Below are positions 27,040 to 36,219 of a DNA stretch of 64,000 nucleotides, piece after piece. This stretch comes from Acidimicrobiales bacterium (GTDB lineage Bacteria; Actinomycetota; Acidimicrobiia; Acidimicrobiales; Acidimicrobilacustridaceae): assembly GCA_018401565.1 (NCBI GenBank), contig JAGYKS010000039.1, positions 1-64,000 of the forward strand, read 5' to 3'. Positions within the stretch are counted from its first letter, which is position 1. Each line of letters opens with the position of its first letter. Position numbers and translations under genes: made by a program. The notes under the pieces are model-generated. The model worked only from the letters and a program-made list of their open reading frames with translations, ran no database searches and had not been told where the DNA came from.

Positions 27040-28203
27040 TCACACGCCCACGCCATTGGCGGCGGCCAGGTCACGCACCGAGGCATCCCCGCTGAGCTCG
27101 GCCAACACGTTGAGGGCCTCGGCCAGGTTGGCCACGGCGAACACCTGCATGCGATCGCCGGCACGCTGTTGGGCCTCGGCGGCCTCGTCGACGGGCACCA
27201 GGTACACGGTGGCACCGGCGTCGATGGCGGCGGCCGCCTTTTGGGGTACCCCGCCCACCCGACCGACGTCGCCATTGGGTGCGATGGTGCCAGTGACCGC
27301 CACCGTGAGCCCACCAGTGAGATTGCCGGGTGTGAGCATGTCGATGATGGCCAGGGTGAACGCCAGGCCCGCCGACGGACCGATCACGTTGCCCGAGTCG
27401 ATGCTGACCGGGAACGGAAGGTTGTAGGTGCCGTCGCGGGTACCGGTGCGCACCCCCAGGTAGGCCAGTGCGGGGTCGTCGGGCCACGACCCCAACGTGA
27501 TGGTCACGTCGTTGGTGGGAAGCGTGGGTTCCCCGGCCTGATCAGCCGGTGCCACCATGCCCCCGGCGTGCGACTGCACACCCAACACCACTGCATCACC
27601 GGGCGTCAGTGCCACCAGGGCGTCGGTGAGCTGGCGGGACGTGGTCACGGTGCTGCCATTGAGGCTGACCACGGTGTCGCCTGGTTCGAGCTTGCCATCA
27701 GCGGGTGTGCCGGGTTCCACATTCACCACCACCGCCCCAGTACCCACCAGCTGCACGTCGTAACCCAGGGCGTCGAGGGCCACGGCAGCGGCGACGTCCT
27801 TGGCGTTGGACATGAGCTGGCGATTGATCTCGCGGTTCTCGTCACGGTCACGACCGCCGAGGGCGTCCTGCTCATTGAGCACCTCGATGTCGGAGTCCAA
27901 CCAACCCCGAAAAAGCCCGAACGGGGTGGCCTGGCCGAACGTCACGGTGAGGTAGCCGATCTCGCCGGAGTCATCGGGATAGGTGGTCGTGCCCGACACC
28001 TCCACCAACGGCTGGGTGTCACGCATCGATCCCGGGGACAGCGTGTAATAGGGCAGACGCCACAGCAGCCCAACCAGCAGCACACTGACCACCAGCCCCA
28101 CCACCAGGGTGAACCGCCACAAACGCACCGGGCGGCGCCCGCCGTCGGTGGGGCCGTCGGGGGTCCCGCCAGCGGCGAGGTCGACCGGTACGCTCTGGTT
28201 CAC
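27040..28203 (-). CDS. PDZ-domain Lon-like serine protease
   Basis: 387 residues from GTG 28203, preceded by GAGGAG at six bases. A single N-terminal membrane anchor (WRFTLVVGLVVSVLLVGLLW, about 28-47) places the rest outside the membrane. A PDZ domain (VVVNVEPGTPADGKLEPGDT, VVSLNGSTV) is followed by an S16 Lon proteolytic domain with the catalytic serine in NVIGPSAGLAFTLAIIDML and the lysine in GRVGGVPQKAAAAIDAGATV. ATPase modules are absent, as in YlbL/SdrC-like proteins, where the protease is involved in DNA-damage checkpoint control in Bacillus. The stop is 76 bp from the start of UPF0182. Substrate unknown. Confidence 0.92.
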   Translation of the reverse strand: MNQSVPVDLAAGGTPDGPTDGGRRPVRLWRFTLVVGLVVSVLLVGLLWRLPYYTLSPGSMRDTQPLVEVSGTTTYPDDSGEIGYLTVTFGQATPFGLFRGWLDSDIEVLNEQDALGGRDRDENREINRQLMSNAKDVAAAVALDALGYDVQLVGTGAVVVNVEPGTPADGKLEPGDTVVSLNGSTVTTSRQLTDALVALTPGDAVVLGVQSHAGGMVAPADQAGEPTLPTNDVTITLGSWPDDPALAYLGVRTGTRDGTYNLPFPVSIDSGNVIGPSAGLAFTLAIIDMLTPGNLTGGLTVAVTGTIAPNGDVGRVGGVPQKAAAAIDAGATVYLVPVDEAAEAQQRAGDRMQVFAVANLAEALNVLAELSGDASVRDLAAANGVGV

Positions 28204-28255
28204 CTGGAACTCCTCGTCAGCATCGGTCAGGCACCGACCGCCGGTCACCACCTTG

Positions 28256-28326
28256 CCATGAACCCCATCACCGCCATGAAACCCGACGCCCCATGAACCC
28301 CGCCGCCCCATGAACCCCGCCGACCC
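28256..28326. repeat. Tandem 17-18-bp repeat, each unit holding an ATG
   Basis: Units starting at 28258, 28276, 28293 and 28310 all read ATGAA(A)CCC followed by a GCC-rich spacer. The last ATG is the start of the HEAT-repeat gene. The earlier ones are out of frame or followed by stops. Confidence 0.8.
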
Positions 28327-29067
28327 ACCCGCTCGTGCCGACTCCGTCGTGGCGGACGCTGCCCAGCGGCGTCGTTCAGCGGCGCTGGCCCGGACACGCC
28401 GGCGACCTGGCCACAGCCACAGCCCTGCTGGCCGACCCCGATGCCGGTGTTCGCGTGGTAGCGCTGGGGGCGCTGGCGAGGTTGCGACGCCATCGACGCC
28501 GACGTGTGCAGCCAGGCGGTTGCCGACCCCGACCCCGACGTGCGGCGCAGGCTGGCTGAGGAGTTGGGACGTCAGCGTCCCGCTGACCCGGGTCGACGAT
28601 TGCAGGCCCTGCAGGTGGCGCTGCACCTTCTCGATGACCCCGACCCGATGGCCGCTGAGGCGGCGGCGTGGTCGGTTGGCGAGCTGGCCGGACCCGACCC
28701 CGACCACGACGACGACAAGACCGACGACGACAGGCCCGACGACGACAGGCCCGACGACGACAGGCCCAACGATGTGACGGCACCCGCTGGGGTCACCGAT
28801 GCGCTGTCTCGCACTGCCACCGACCACCCCGACCAGTTGGTGCGCGAGTCGGCAGTGGCGGCCCTGGGCGCAGTGGGCGATGTGGCCGGGTTGGCTGCCG
28901 TGCTCACAGCGACCACCGACAAACCCGCTGTGCGACGGCGGGCGGTGATCGCACTGGCCAGCTTTTTGGGCGAACCCGGAGTGGACGAGGCGCTGCAACG
29001 AGCCACCGCCGACAGGGACTGGCAAGTGCGCCAGGCCGCCGACATGCTGCTGGACACGAGCGACTGA
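28310..29067 (+). CDS. HEAT-repeat protein with acidic insert, two frame breaks
   Basis: Start taken as ATG 28310 (MNPADPPARADSVVADAAQR). The repeats are HAGDLATATALLADPDAGVR (frame change near 28395), VCSQAVADPDPDVRRRLAEE (second change near 28480), HLLDDPDPMAAEAAAWSVGE, DQLVRESAVAALGAVGDVAG, KPAVRRRAVIALASFLGEPG and RDWQVRQAADMLLDTSD. Each has the V-R-A-A--AL pattern of HEAT/PBS-lyase-type helices, which form protein-binding scaffolds. Between repeats 3 and 4 lies a minisatellite-coded acidic tract of DDDRP units. No catalytic motif. It faces the mreB gene convergently. Partner unknown. Confidence 0.6.
28708..28767 (+). repeat. In-frame 15-bp minisatellite coding DDDRP
   Basis: Four units: GACGACGACAAGACC once, then GACGACGACAGGCCC three times, coding DDDKT and DDDRP inside the HEAT protein. 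Confidence 0.95.
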
Positions 29068-29069
29068 AT

Positions 29070-29143
29070 CGCCGGCACCCGAACCACACGCCCGGCACCC
29101 CAACCGATGTCGCCGGCACCCGAACCACACGGCCGGCACCAGC
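29070..29143. repeat. Short repeat in the HEAT/mreB convergent gap
   Basis: CGCCGGCACCCGAACCACAC occurs twice exactly and two shorter variants (CCGGCACCCCAACC, CCGGCACCAG) occur in between and after. Confidence 0.8.
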
Positions 29144-29152
29144 GTGAGCGAG

Positions 29153-30157
29153 TCAGCCCCGCGCGTCCATGAACATCACCTTGAGCTGGTCGTAGGACTC
29201 GATGCAGTGACCGGCCCCCAGCACCACGCACTCGAGCGGTGCGTCCACCAGCTGCACCGGCACCGATGAGTCGTGGGCCAGTCGGGCGTCGAGTCCCCGC
29301 AACAGCGCACCACCGCCAACGAGGTGGAGCCCCTGGCTAATGAGATCCTGGGCCAGTTCAGCCGGGGCCCGGCCGAGACAGGTCACCAGCGCGTCGGCCA
29401 TGGCCGACACCGGTTCGTCGATGGCCTCTCGCACCTCTGCGGCGGTGAGCACCACCGTCTTGGGCAGCCCGCTCATGAGTTCACGTCCGCGCACCTCGGC
29501 GGCAAACTCGTCGTCGGTGGGCCACGCCGACCCGATGGTCACCTTGATCTCCTCGGCAGTGCGCTCGCCGATGGCGATGCCGTACTCCCGGCGTACGTAG
29601 GTCTGGATGGCAGCGTCGATGTCGAACGAGCCCACCCGCACCGCCTCCAGCGCCACCACGCCGCCCAGCGAGATGAGCGCCACCTCGCTGGTGCCACCGC
29701 CGATATCCACCACCAGGTTGCCCAGCGGTTCGTGGATCGGCAGGCCGGCACCGATGGCCGCGGCCATGGGCTGCTCGAGCAGGTACGCCTCGGCGGCACC
29801 GGCCCGACGGGCGGCCTCGGTGACCGCCCGCTTCTCCACCGCCGTGATGGCCGACGGCACACAGATCACCACCCGGGGGCGATTGAAACGACTCACACCC
29901 ACGCGCTGCATGAGCAGGCGGATCATGCGCTGGGTGACCTCGAAGTCGGTGATGGCACCCTTGCGCAACGGGCGCACGGCCACGATGTAGCTGGGGGTGC
30001 GCCCGATCATCTGCCAGGCCTCGTGGCCCATGGCCAGCACGTCCTGGGTCCTGCTGTTGAGTGCGATTACCGAGGGCTCATTCAATACGATGCCGCTGCC
30101 GCGCTCGTAGACCAGGGTGTTGGCAGTTCCGAGGTCGATGGCAAGGTCGCGGGCCAT
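29153..30157 (-). CDS. mreB: MreB-like actin-fold cell-shape protein
   Basis: 334 residues from ATG 30157. The actin-fold motifs are all present: phosphate 1 DLAIDLGTANTLVYERG, connect 1 IVAVRPLRKGAITDFEVTQR, phosphate 2 NLVVDIGGGTSEVALISLGG, adenosine LISQGLHLVGGGALLRGLDA. It assembles on the inner face of the membrane and directs peptidoglycan synthesis in rod-shaped bacteria. No mreC, mreD, pbp2 or rodA follow, so this is a solitary mreB, as in some actinobacteria with several paralogues. The start was chosen over upstream in-frame codons because MreB begins at this LAIDLG position. The frame of the preceding membrane protein overlaps the first 80 bp. Confidence 0.93.
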   Translation of the reverse strand: MARDLAIDLGTANTLVYERGSGIVLNEPSVIALNSRTQDVLAMGHEAWQMIGRTPSYIVAVRPLRKGAITDFEVTQRMIRLLMQRVGVSRFNRPRVVICVPSAITAVEKRAVTEAARRAGAAEAYLLEQPMAAAIGAGLPIHEPLGNLVVDIGGGTSEVALISLGGVVALEAVRVGSFDIDAAIQTYVRREYGIAIGERTAEEIKVTIGSAWPTDDEFAAEVRGRELMSGLPKTVVLTAAEVREAIDEPVSAMADALVTCLGRAPAELAQDLISQGLHLVGGGALLRGLDARLAHDSSVPVQLVDAPLECVVLGAGHCIESYDQLKVMFMDARG

Positions 30158-30560
30158 CAGGGGTCCACCGGGGTGTCGGGGTGGCGTTGGACCTCGGGCC
30201 TGTTTGCGGCACGGTGGTCGGCTTGACGGTGGAACCCTGACGGGCCCGCCCTGGACTGGGGGCAGTGAGGCCTGTGGGTCGGCCAGAGGATCGGCCCGTG
30301 GCCAGGTCACGGACCGTGCGCAGGCGGTCGGTGGCGTCTGACGGCTTGGCGGCCTGGGTTCCTGCGGTGGGCTGGTCGCGCAACCGCTCAGCAGCCATCG
30401 GCCCCGACGCCGGACGATCAGCGCTCAACGCCGTCATCTCGGCCTGAAAGTCGTCGATGCTGGACATGAACGAGGTGGGTTTGCGGTAGCGGAGCCACAG
30501 CAGGACCGATCCGACGATCGACAGGGTGATGGCTCCCACGAGAAAGATCAGATTGCCCAA
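30078..30560 (-). CDS. Small membrane-anchored protein upstream of mreB
   Basis: 160 codons; the first 25 residues (MGNLIFLVGAITLSIVGSVL, WLRYRKP) form one membrane segment, followed by a hydrophilic tail with SSIDDFQAEMTALSADRPAS and a long Thr/Pro/Arg-rich low-complexity end. The frame runs 80 bp into mreB, so the natural stop may be earlier and hidden by a frame error. Proteins with this N-terminus occur beside cell-envelope genes in actinobacteria, but I know of no function. Confidence 0.5.
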   Translation of the reverse strand: MGNLIFLVGAITLSIVGSVLLWLRYRKPTSFMSSIDDFQAEMTALSADRPASGPMAAERLRDQPTAGTQAAKPSDATDRLRTVRDLATGRSSGRPTGLTAPSPGRARQGSTVKPTTVPQTGPRSNATPTPRWTPDGPRPCHRPRNCQHPGLRARQRHRIE

Positions 30561-30627
30561 CCGCTGTCCTCACTACTCGAAGGGTCCGGCACAAACGTCG
30601 CTCTGCCCGGGACTCCAGTATCGGCCA

Positions 30628-31264
30628 TCACGGGCGAACTATCGAACCCGACTGCTCCAGCCGGGCCGGAGGCAGCTGCTGCGACACCGAGATTGCCACG
30701 ACGTCCGGGTGACTCGCCCCCATCAGTGACCCCGGCGATCGATCCCAGCACTGTCGATCAGGACTGTCGATCTCGGCAATGTCGGTTGCGTCGGAAGCCC
30801 AGGCCTGTCCGTCATGCCAGTACTCGCGCTTCCAGATGGGCACGGTGGCCTTGACCTGGTCGATGGCGAACCGGGCGGCGGCAAAAGCCTCGCCACGGTG
30901 CGGGGCCGACACCGCCACCACCACCGATGTCTGTGAGGTGTCCACCCCACCGAGTCGGTGGGCGATCCAGACCCGTCCGGTGTCGGGCCATCGGACCCAC
31001 ACTGCAGCGGCGATGCGAGCCATGCGATCGACCGCAGGCTGCTCGTAGGCCTCGTACTCCAACCGCTGCACACCGGTACGCCCCGAGCCATCGGGAGCGA
31101 TGCTGTGGTCCCGGGTGGTCCCCGAGAACGTGACAATGGCGCCACAACCCGCCTGCGTCACCCACTGGGCTGCGTCTGCGACCGACAGCGGGTGTACATC
31201 CAGCGAGACGGTCCACCGCTGGTCGGGGTCGGTGGAGACCCACACGGGGGTGACAGCGTCCATT
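30628..31264 (-). CDS. moaE: Molybdopterin synthase catalytic subunit MoaE
   Basis: 211 residues from ATG 31264. The MoaE fold shows in GCGAIVTFSGTTRDH, RLEYEAYEQPAVDRMARIAA, VWIAHRLGGVDTSQTSVVVA, AAPHRGEAFAAARFAIDQVK and the active-site VPIWKREYWHDGQAWAS with the conserved lysine. With MoaD it inserts two sulfurs into precursor Z to make molybdopterin. The end from about residue 165 (SPDRQCWDRSPGSLMG on) is about 45 residues longer than the family and unrelated, probably a lost stop or frame error. No moaD, moaA or moaC is nearby. It is divergent from the HtrA-like gene. Confidence 0.88.
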
Positions 31265-31420
31265 GATGGTCTCCTCCCCGTTGTGCACAACCCGATGTTC
31301 AGACGGGAATGGTAGCGACGCCAACGCCCCAATGGCGCCGCTCGACCCCTCAACGCGCCATTTCCCGCCCGTTTTGGGGGCGACCCCCCAGCGGGAGTGC
31401 GCGTGACTAGGATCACACTG

Positions 31421-32686
31421 ATGCCCAGGGATCCCGACGATGAGCAGCGGCGCGGGTTTGAACCCCCCGTGCCCATGGCCGACCGCCTGTGGCGTCATCC
31501 GTCCGAACTGGGGCTTCACGCCACCGCCGGACCACGGGTCATTTTGCACAAGCGACCGTCGTTCGGGCGGGTGCTGGTGGCCGCCGCCCTCGGCCTGATC
31601 GGCGGCACTGTGGTGGGCGTCGGAGCCCTGGTGGCCAGCGGTTTGCTCAACGATTCCACACCGACCACCGCCGTTGAGCAGGTGGCCGGTCCCGCCCCTC
31701 GCACCCTTGGTGGTGGCGAGCTGGCCATTGCCGACAAGGCCCTGCCCGCCGTTGCCCGCGTTGATGCCACTGGCCCCGCCGGGACCCGGGCTGCCACCGC
31801 CGTCGTGGTGCGAAACGACGGTCTGATCCTCACCACCTCCGACGTCCTCGACGGCGCCGAGAGCGTCACGGTGACCCTCGACGATGGCGCCACCTATCAA
31901 GCCAGCGTGGTGGGCCGGGACCGACGCAGCGACGTTGGGGTGATCGACATCGAAGCCAACGGGCTACCGGTGGCATCACTCCCCGACGCCACTGTGGACC
32001 AGGCCATCGGCTTTGGTGATCACGTCGTGGTTGTCGACACCACCCCGAGCAGCCAGCCGTCGCCCACGGTGACCAGTGGATTTGTGTCCCACTCGTCGAC
32101 GATGGTGCCGCCCAGTGCACAGCTGGCGTCGACCGAATCGGGGAGCAACCCCATGTATGGCCTGATCGAGATCCAGACGGGCCCCGACAGCGGGCGCTAC
32201 GACAACGGGCGCCCCGATGGCGGCGCCATCCTGCTCGACGCCAACGGTTCGCTGTTGGGCATCGTGACCGCACGGACACCGTCGGACCTGACCGGCATGC
32301 CCGTTGACGACGCCGCCCGCTACGCCACCCCCTACGACCATGTCCGCCGGGTGTACGAGGAAGTCGCCTCGTCGGGGATCTACACCCCGGCTGCCCTGCC
32401 CGTGGACGTCGAGGACCTCGACCAGCAGGCCGCCACCGAGCTGGACCTCACCGACGGTGGCGTGCTGGTGCGATCAGAGCCCACCAACGCCGACATGGTC
32501 GACGCCGGTATCCAGCAGGGTGACGTGATCGTGGCCATCAACGGCGCGCCGGTGGCCGACACCAACGACAAGCAAACCGAACTCAGGCGGTACGAACCCG
32601 GCGACGAGGTGGAGATCAGGGTGGTTCGCTCTGGGGTCCCGACCGAACTCACCGCCACGCTGGGTGAGGAATCCAGCGTTCCGTGA
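31421..32686 (+). CDS. HtrA-like (S1C/PDZ) protein lacking catalytic residues
   Basis: 421 residues from ATG 31421 (GTG 31397 is an alternative). One membrane anchor (VLVAAALGLIGGTVVGVGAL, about 48-67) is followed by a trypsin-like beta-barrel: GLILTTSDVLDGAESVTVTL holds aspartate where S1C proteases have the catalytic histidine (usually TNxHV); RSDVGVIDIEA keeps the aspartate; and RPDGGAILLDANGSLLGIVT shows aspartate in place of the catalytic serine (GNSGGPL). A PDZ domain closes the protein (GVLVRSEPTNADMVDAGIQQ, GDVIVAINGAPV). It should be extracytoplasmic and enzymatically inactive, perhaps a ligand-binding scaffold. A catalytically complete HtrA is encoded at 44167. Confidence 0.75.
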   Translation: MPRDPDDEQRRGFEPPVPMADRLWRHPSELGLHATAGPRVILHKRPSFGRVLVAAALGLIGGTVVGVGALVASGLLNDSTPTTAVEQVAGPAPRTLGGGELAIADKALPAVARVDATGPAGTRAATAVVVRNDGLILTTSDVLDGAESVTVTLDDGATYQASVVGRDRRSDVGVIDIEANGLPVASLPDATVDQAIGFGDHVVVVDTTPSSQPSPTVTSGFVSHSSTMVPPSAQLASTESGSNPMYGLIEIQTGPDSGRYDNGRPDGGAILLDANGSLLGIVTARTPSDLTGMPVDDAARYATPYDHVRRVYEEVASSGIYTPAALPVDVEDLDQQAATELDLTDGGVLVRSEPTNADMVDAGIQQGDVIVAINGAPVADTNDKQTELRRYEPGDEVEIRVVRSGVPTELTATLGEESSVP

Positions 32687-32784
32687 CCACGTGGCGTGGT
32701 CGCTGACCATGCCCCCGTGCTGGACCGACGAGATCTCGCAGTGCGGGTGAACGGACCCCTATCCGGGCCCGTACGCTGGGAACT

Positions 32785-34029
32785 GTGAACCAACCGCCCG
32801 ACATGCCCGAGGATCCGTTCGCCGACGGTGATCCCGACCACGGCGACGACGCCTCCAACCCGTTCGCCGGCATGCCGCTGTTCGGGGATCTGGCCCGGAT
32901 GCTCAACCAGCAGATGGGCAGGCAGGGCGCCGGGGGCGGGGCCGATACCGCCCGCCAGTTTGCCGTGAACGTTGCCACCGGGGGGCGAACCGAACCCAAT
33001 GTGGATCCCGTCCAGCGCATGCGCGTCGAAGAACTCGCCCGCGTGGCCGAACTCCACGTGGGCCAGGTCACCGGCCTCACCGTGCCCACATCGGGTAGCA
33101 CCGTGGTGGAGGCGGTCACCCGCACCCAATGGGTGGAGCGCACCCTGGTCGACCACCGCACGTTGCTGGCCCGGCTGAGCGAGTCACTGGCTCAGGATCC
33201 CGGCGATGACGACGACATCGACCCCGGGGACCCGTTGGCCATGTTGGCGCCGTTGATGAAAATGATGGGTCCGATGATGGTGGGCATGGCCACCGGCAGC
33301 ATGGTGGGCCATCTGGCCCAGCGCAGCTTCGGGCAGTACGACCTCCCCATCCCCCGACCCGCCGACCAGTCGGTGTTGCTGGTGCTGTCCAACATCGACG
33401 GTTTCGCCACCGACTGGAGCCTGCCCACCGACGACGTGCGGCTGTGGGTGTGCATCCATGAGCTGACCCACCACGCCGTGCTCGGTGTGCCCCACGTGCG
33501 CCAACGCCTCGATGCGCTGTTGAGCGACTACGTCGGCAGCTTCGACCCCCAGGGGGTGTCACTTGGTGACCGCTTCGATGACCTCGACCCCGCCCGCATG
33601 GGCGATCCCGACGCTCTCGCCGGGCTGCTCGGTAATCCCGACGTGCTGCTGGGTGCCATGCGCAGTCCCGCCCAGGAGGCCTTGCTGCCCGAGCTGGAAG
33701 CTCTGATCGCCGTGGTGGTGGGCTACGTCGACCACATCATGGATGCCATCGGATCCACGCTGCTTGGGGGTTACGGGCAGCTCACCGAAGCCCTGCGCCG
33801 GCGGCGGGTGGAGGCAGGCGACGCCGACCGCTTCGTGGAACGCCTGCTTGGCCTCGAGTTGACCCAGGCCCAGTACGACCGGGGGCGACGGTTCGTCGAC
33901 GGCGTGGTGGAGCGGACCGACAGATCGGCGCTCGCACGGCTGTGGGACGACGAGCGAAACCTCCCCACCCCGGCCGAAACCGATGCCCCCGGCCTGTGGC
34001 TGGCCCGGATCGACCTTCCCGCCACCTGA
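32785..34029 (+). CDS. Zinc-dependent metalloprotease-like protein (actinobacterial zincin, DUF2342 type)
   Basis: 414 residues from GTG 32785. The central CIHELTHHAV (about 227-236) has the HExxH zinc motif; LLSDYVGSFDPQGVSLGDRF and RRRRVEAGDADRFVERLLGL are conserved parts of the family, which is described as 'putative hydrolase / coenzyme F420 biosynthesis associated'. The N-terminus is acidic and disordered (NQPPDMPEDPFADGDPDH), then GMPLFGDLARMLNQQ. A methionine-rich helix (MLAPLMKMMGPMMVGMATGS) precedes the catalytic part. No signal peptide, so cytoplasmic. The gene follows the HtrA-like gene by 98 bp on the same strand. Natural substrate unknown. Confidence 0.85.
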   Translation: MNQPPDMPEDPFADGDPDHGDDASNPFAGMPLFGDLARMLNQQMGRQGAGGGADTARQFAVNVATGGRTEPNVDPVQRMRVEELARVAELHVGQVTGLTVPTSGSTVVEAVTRTQWVERTLVDHRTLLARLSESLAQDPGDDDDIDPGDPLAMLAPLMKMMGPMMVGMATGSMVGHLAQRSFGQYDLPIPRPADQSVLLVLSNIDGFATDWSLPTDDVRLWVCIHELTHHAVLGVPHVRQRLDALLSDYVGSFDPQGVSLGDRFDDLDPARMGDPDALAGLLGNPDVLLGAMRSPAQEALLPELEALIAVVVGYVDHIMDAIGSTLLGGYGQLTEALRRRRVEAGDADRFVERLLGLELTQAQYDRGRRFVDGVVERTDRSALARLWDDERNLPTPAETDAPGLWLARIDLPAT

Positions 34030-34141
34030 CCTGCGCACCCGACGACCAGCGTCGTCAGCACCTCGTCAGCGGTCAGCACTTCGTCAGCGGGTCAGCGGGT
34101 CAGCGCTCCGTCGAAACCAGGGGCGCCGGCCAATGTCGCTC

Positions 34142-36205
34142 CTACTTGTCGTCGAAGCCGGGCAACGGCTGATCGTTGCCCCGCCGCCTCCGGCGTCGTC
34201 TCCGACGTCGCGACCCTTCGCTGCGACCACCATGCGCACTGCCTCTGGCTCCCTTGCCCTGGGCATTACCGCGCCGGGTGTCGTCGGTCTGGTCGGCCAC
34301 CGTGTCGCCCAGGAATCCCAGATATCGGGCAGGCCGGACCCCCGACTCGGCCAACGACACCGTGGGGTCGAGCACCCGACGGGGATCCAGACTGCGGCCA
34401 GCCACCGGCCCCGTGGCATCGTCAACATCGAACAGTCCGCCCCGGTCATCGTGGTCACCCCCACCGACACCAGCGCCACTTCCCGCACCACCGGTGTCAT
34501 CGGCGTCATCAAGGCCCAGTTCGCCGGTGACCGCCGGAGACGGCGTCATTGGTGGCATGTCCGGCAACGACGCCATCTCGGGCACGGGGCCAATGAGGGT
34601 CGGACCGACCATGGTGGGATCGTCTGTCGGCCACACCTCCATGGTGGGGTCGTCGGCACCGGAGGGCGGCGTGCGATCATGCCGCGATGTTCCCGATTGG
34701 CGCGTCGATGGCAGCGTGGTTCCCGGTCGCTGAGCCCGTCGAGGGGCACGCGCACCTGACCGTGGGCCCGCACCCGCACCCGCACCAGTACCTGCACCCG
34801 TACCAGTACCTGCACCTGCACCCTCACCAGCAGTGCGCCGGCGATCTGTCCGGAATCCCAACCTGGCACGCAGGGACCCCGGATCGGCCGCCGTGAATCG
34901 GCTCGGCATGCGCACCAGGCGGTGGTCCACCCCGGCGGCGGCTCGACGACGACCCACCAGATACGACAACAGGGCGAAGGCCGACACCACCGACACCAAA
35001 ACGAAACTGACTTCGAGCGGGAACACCCTCACGGTTGAAATCAGCGCCCCGAGCACCCACACCAACTGGAAGCGGGTTTCGAAGCGGGCAAATGACCGCC
35101 CACGGTTGGCGTCAGGTGCATCGCGCTGCACGATGGCGTCAAAGGCCTGCTTTCCAACATTGGACGTGGCTCCCACGGCGGCACAAAGCAACGTCGCCGC
35201 CATGCCCACGACGATGGCACTTCCCTCTGCCAACATGCCCACCACCGACGCCACCAGCCCGGCGGCGATGGTGAAGGCCAGCACGATGGCCAGGATGCGC
35301 TCCTCGCTGAAGGTTCGCCGCAATGCCGGCGACGCCAACGAACCGCCCAGGAAGCCCAGTTGCGCTCCCACAGCGGCGGCCACGATGAGCAGGCCCTGGC
35401 CGTAGTCCTTGGCGTAGAAACCGACCTGAAACACCAGGAAACCCACAATGAGCCGCACCGCCCCCATGGACGACGCCGCCACCAAAATGCCCACACTGCG
35501 CAGCTCGGCGATCTCCACCGCATCGGGCGGGGTGGGGGCCACCCGGGCCGCAGGGAGCTGCACCGCGGCCACGGCGCACCCCACGAACGCCAGGGCACCG
35601 AGTGCCAGCACCCACGACGCTCCGCCGAGCCACAACAGCAGCACCGCCGGCCCGGCAGTGACCGCAGCGGTGATGCCGCTGAGCAACGCCAGCTTGGAGT
35701 TGGCCTTGACCAGTTCGGCGTCGTTGCGCACCGTGGTGGGCACCAGGGCCCCGCGGGCAATGAGGTAACCCTTGGACAGCACCAGAAACGTCAGGGCCTC
35801 AACGAAAAACAGCCACGAGTCCCGGTGACGGATGATGAGCACGCACAGCACGGCCCGGGCAACGGCGATACCCAGGATCATCCAGCGGCGTCCACCGCGG
35901 GCACGGTCCAGCAGCGGCCCCAACAGCGGTGCCGCCACGGCGAACGGGGCGATGGTGAAGATGAGCAGGAGTGCCACCCGGCTGCGGGCGGCGTCGAAGT
36001 CGGCAACCGAAAAAAACACGGTGCCAGCCATGGCGGCGGTGAACAGGGTGTCGCCGGCAACCGACAGGGCGTGGGTGCGGGCAAGGCGCGTGAACGGTGT
36101 GGGGACCCACGGCCGACCGGGATCACGGGGCGGCGTCGAGGTGGCGGCCCGGCTGGTCACCTTGCCCATCGTAGGGGCAGCAGACCCGGTCGCACGGGGT
36201 GTCAC
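34142..36205 (-). CDS. MFS transporter with long disordered C-terminal tail
   Basis: 687 residues; residues about 35-450 form a 12-segment major facilitator: ALSVAGDTLFTAAMAGTVFF, VALLLIFTIAPFAVAAPLLG, the loop LDRARGGRRWMILGIAVARA (MFS D-R-x-G-R-R), LFFVEALTFLVLSKGYLIAR, LIVGFLVFQVGFYAKDYGQG and VSFVLVSVVSAFALLSYLVG. The last 240 residues are cytoplasmic low-complexity sequence: Gly/Ala/Thr repeats coded by a GCACCCGTACCAGT-type minisatellite, a PTM/DDPTM part, and an end with ten consecutive arginines before GNDQPLPGFDDK. Tails of this length are rare in MFS proteins. The substrate is unknown. A start at ATG 36169 (MGKVTS) is equally likely. Confidence 0.8.
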   Translation of the reverse strand: MTPRATGSAAPTMGKVTSRAATSTPPRDPGRPWVPTPFTRLARTHALSVAGDTLFTAAMAGTVFFSVADFDAARSRVALLLIFTIAPFAVAAPLLGPLLDRARGGRRWMILGIAVARAVLCVLIIRHRDSWLFFVEALTFLVLSKGYLIARGALVPTTVRNDAELVKANSKLALLSGITAAVTAGPAVLLLWLGGASWVLALGALAFVGCAVAAVQLPAARVAPTPPDAVEIAELRSVGILVAASSMGAVRLIVGFLVFQVGFYAKDYGQGLLIVAAAVGAQLGFLGGSLASPALRRTFSEERILAIVLAFTIAAGLVASVVGMLAEGSAIVVGMAATLLCAAVGATSNVGKQAFDAIVQRDAPDANRGRSFARFETRFQLVWVLGALISTVRVFPLEVSFVLVSVVSAFALLSYLVGRRRAAAGVDHRLVRMPSRFTAADPGSLRARLGFRTDRRRTAGEGAGAGTGTGAGTGAGAGAGPRSGARAPRRAQRPGTTLPSTRQSGTSRHDRTPPSGADDPTMEVWPTDDPTMVGPTLIGPVPEMASLPDMPPMTPSPAVTGELGLDDADDTGGAGSGAGVGGGDHDDRGGLFDVDDATGPVAGRSLDPRRVLDPTVSLAESGVRPARYLGFLGDTVADQTDDTRRGNAQGKGARGSAHGGRSEGSRRRRRRRRRRGNDQPLPGFDDK

Positions 36206-36219
36206 TGTGGCGTGGTCAG

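Noticed and set aside
27040-28203. ATP-dependent Lon protease
   Set aside because: Only the proteolytic domain with a PDZ domain and a membrane anchor is present; there is no AAA+ module.
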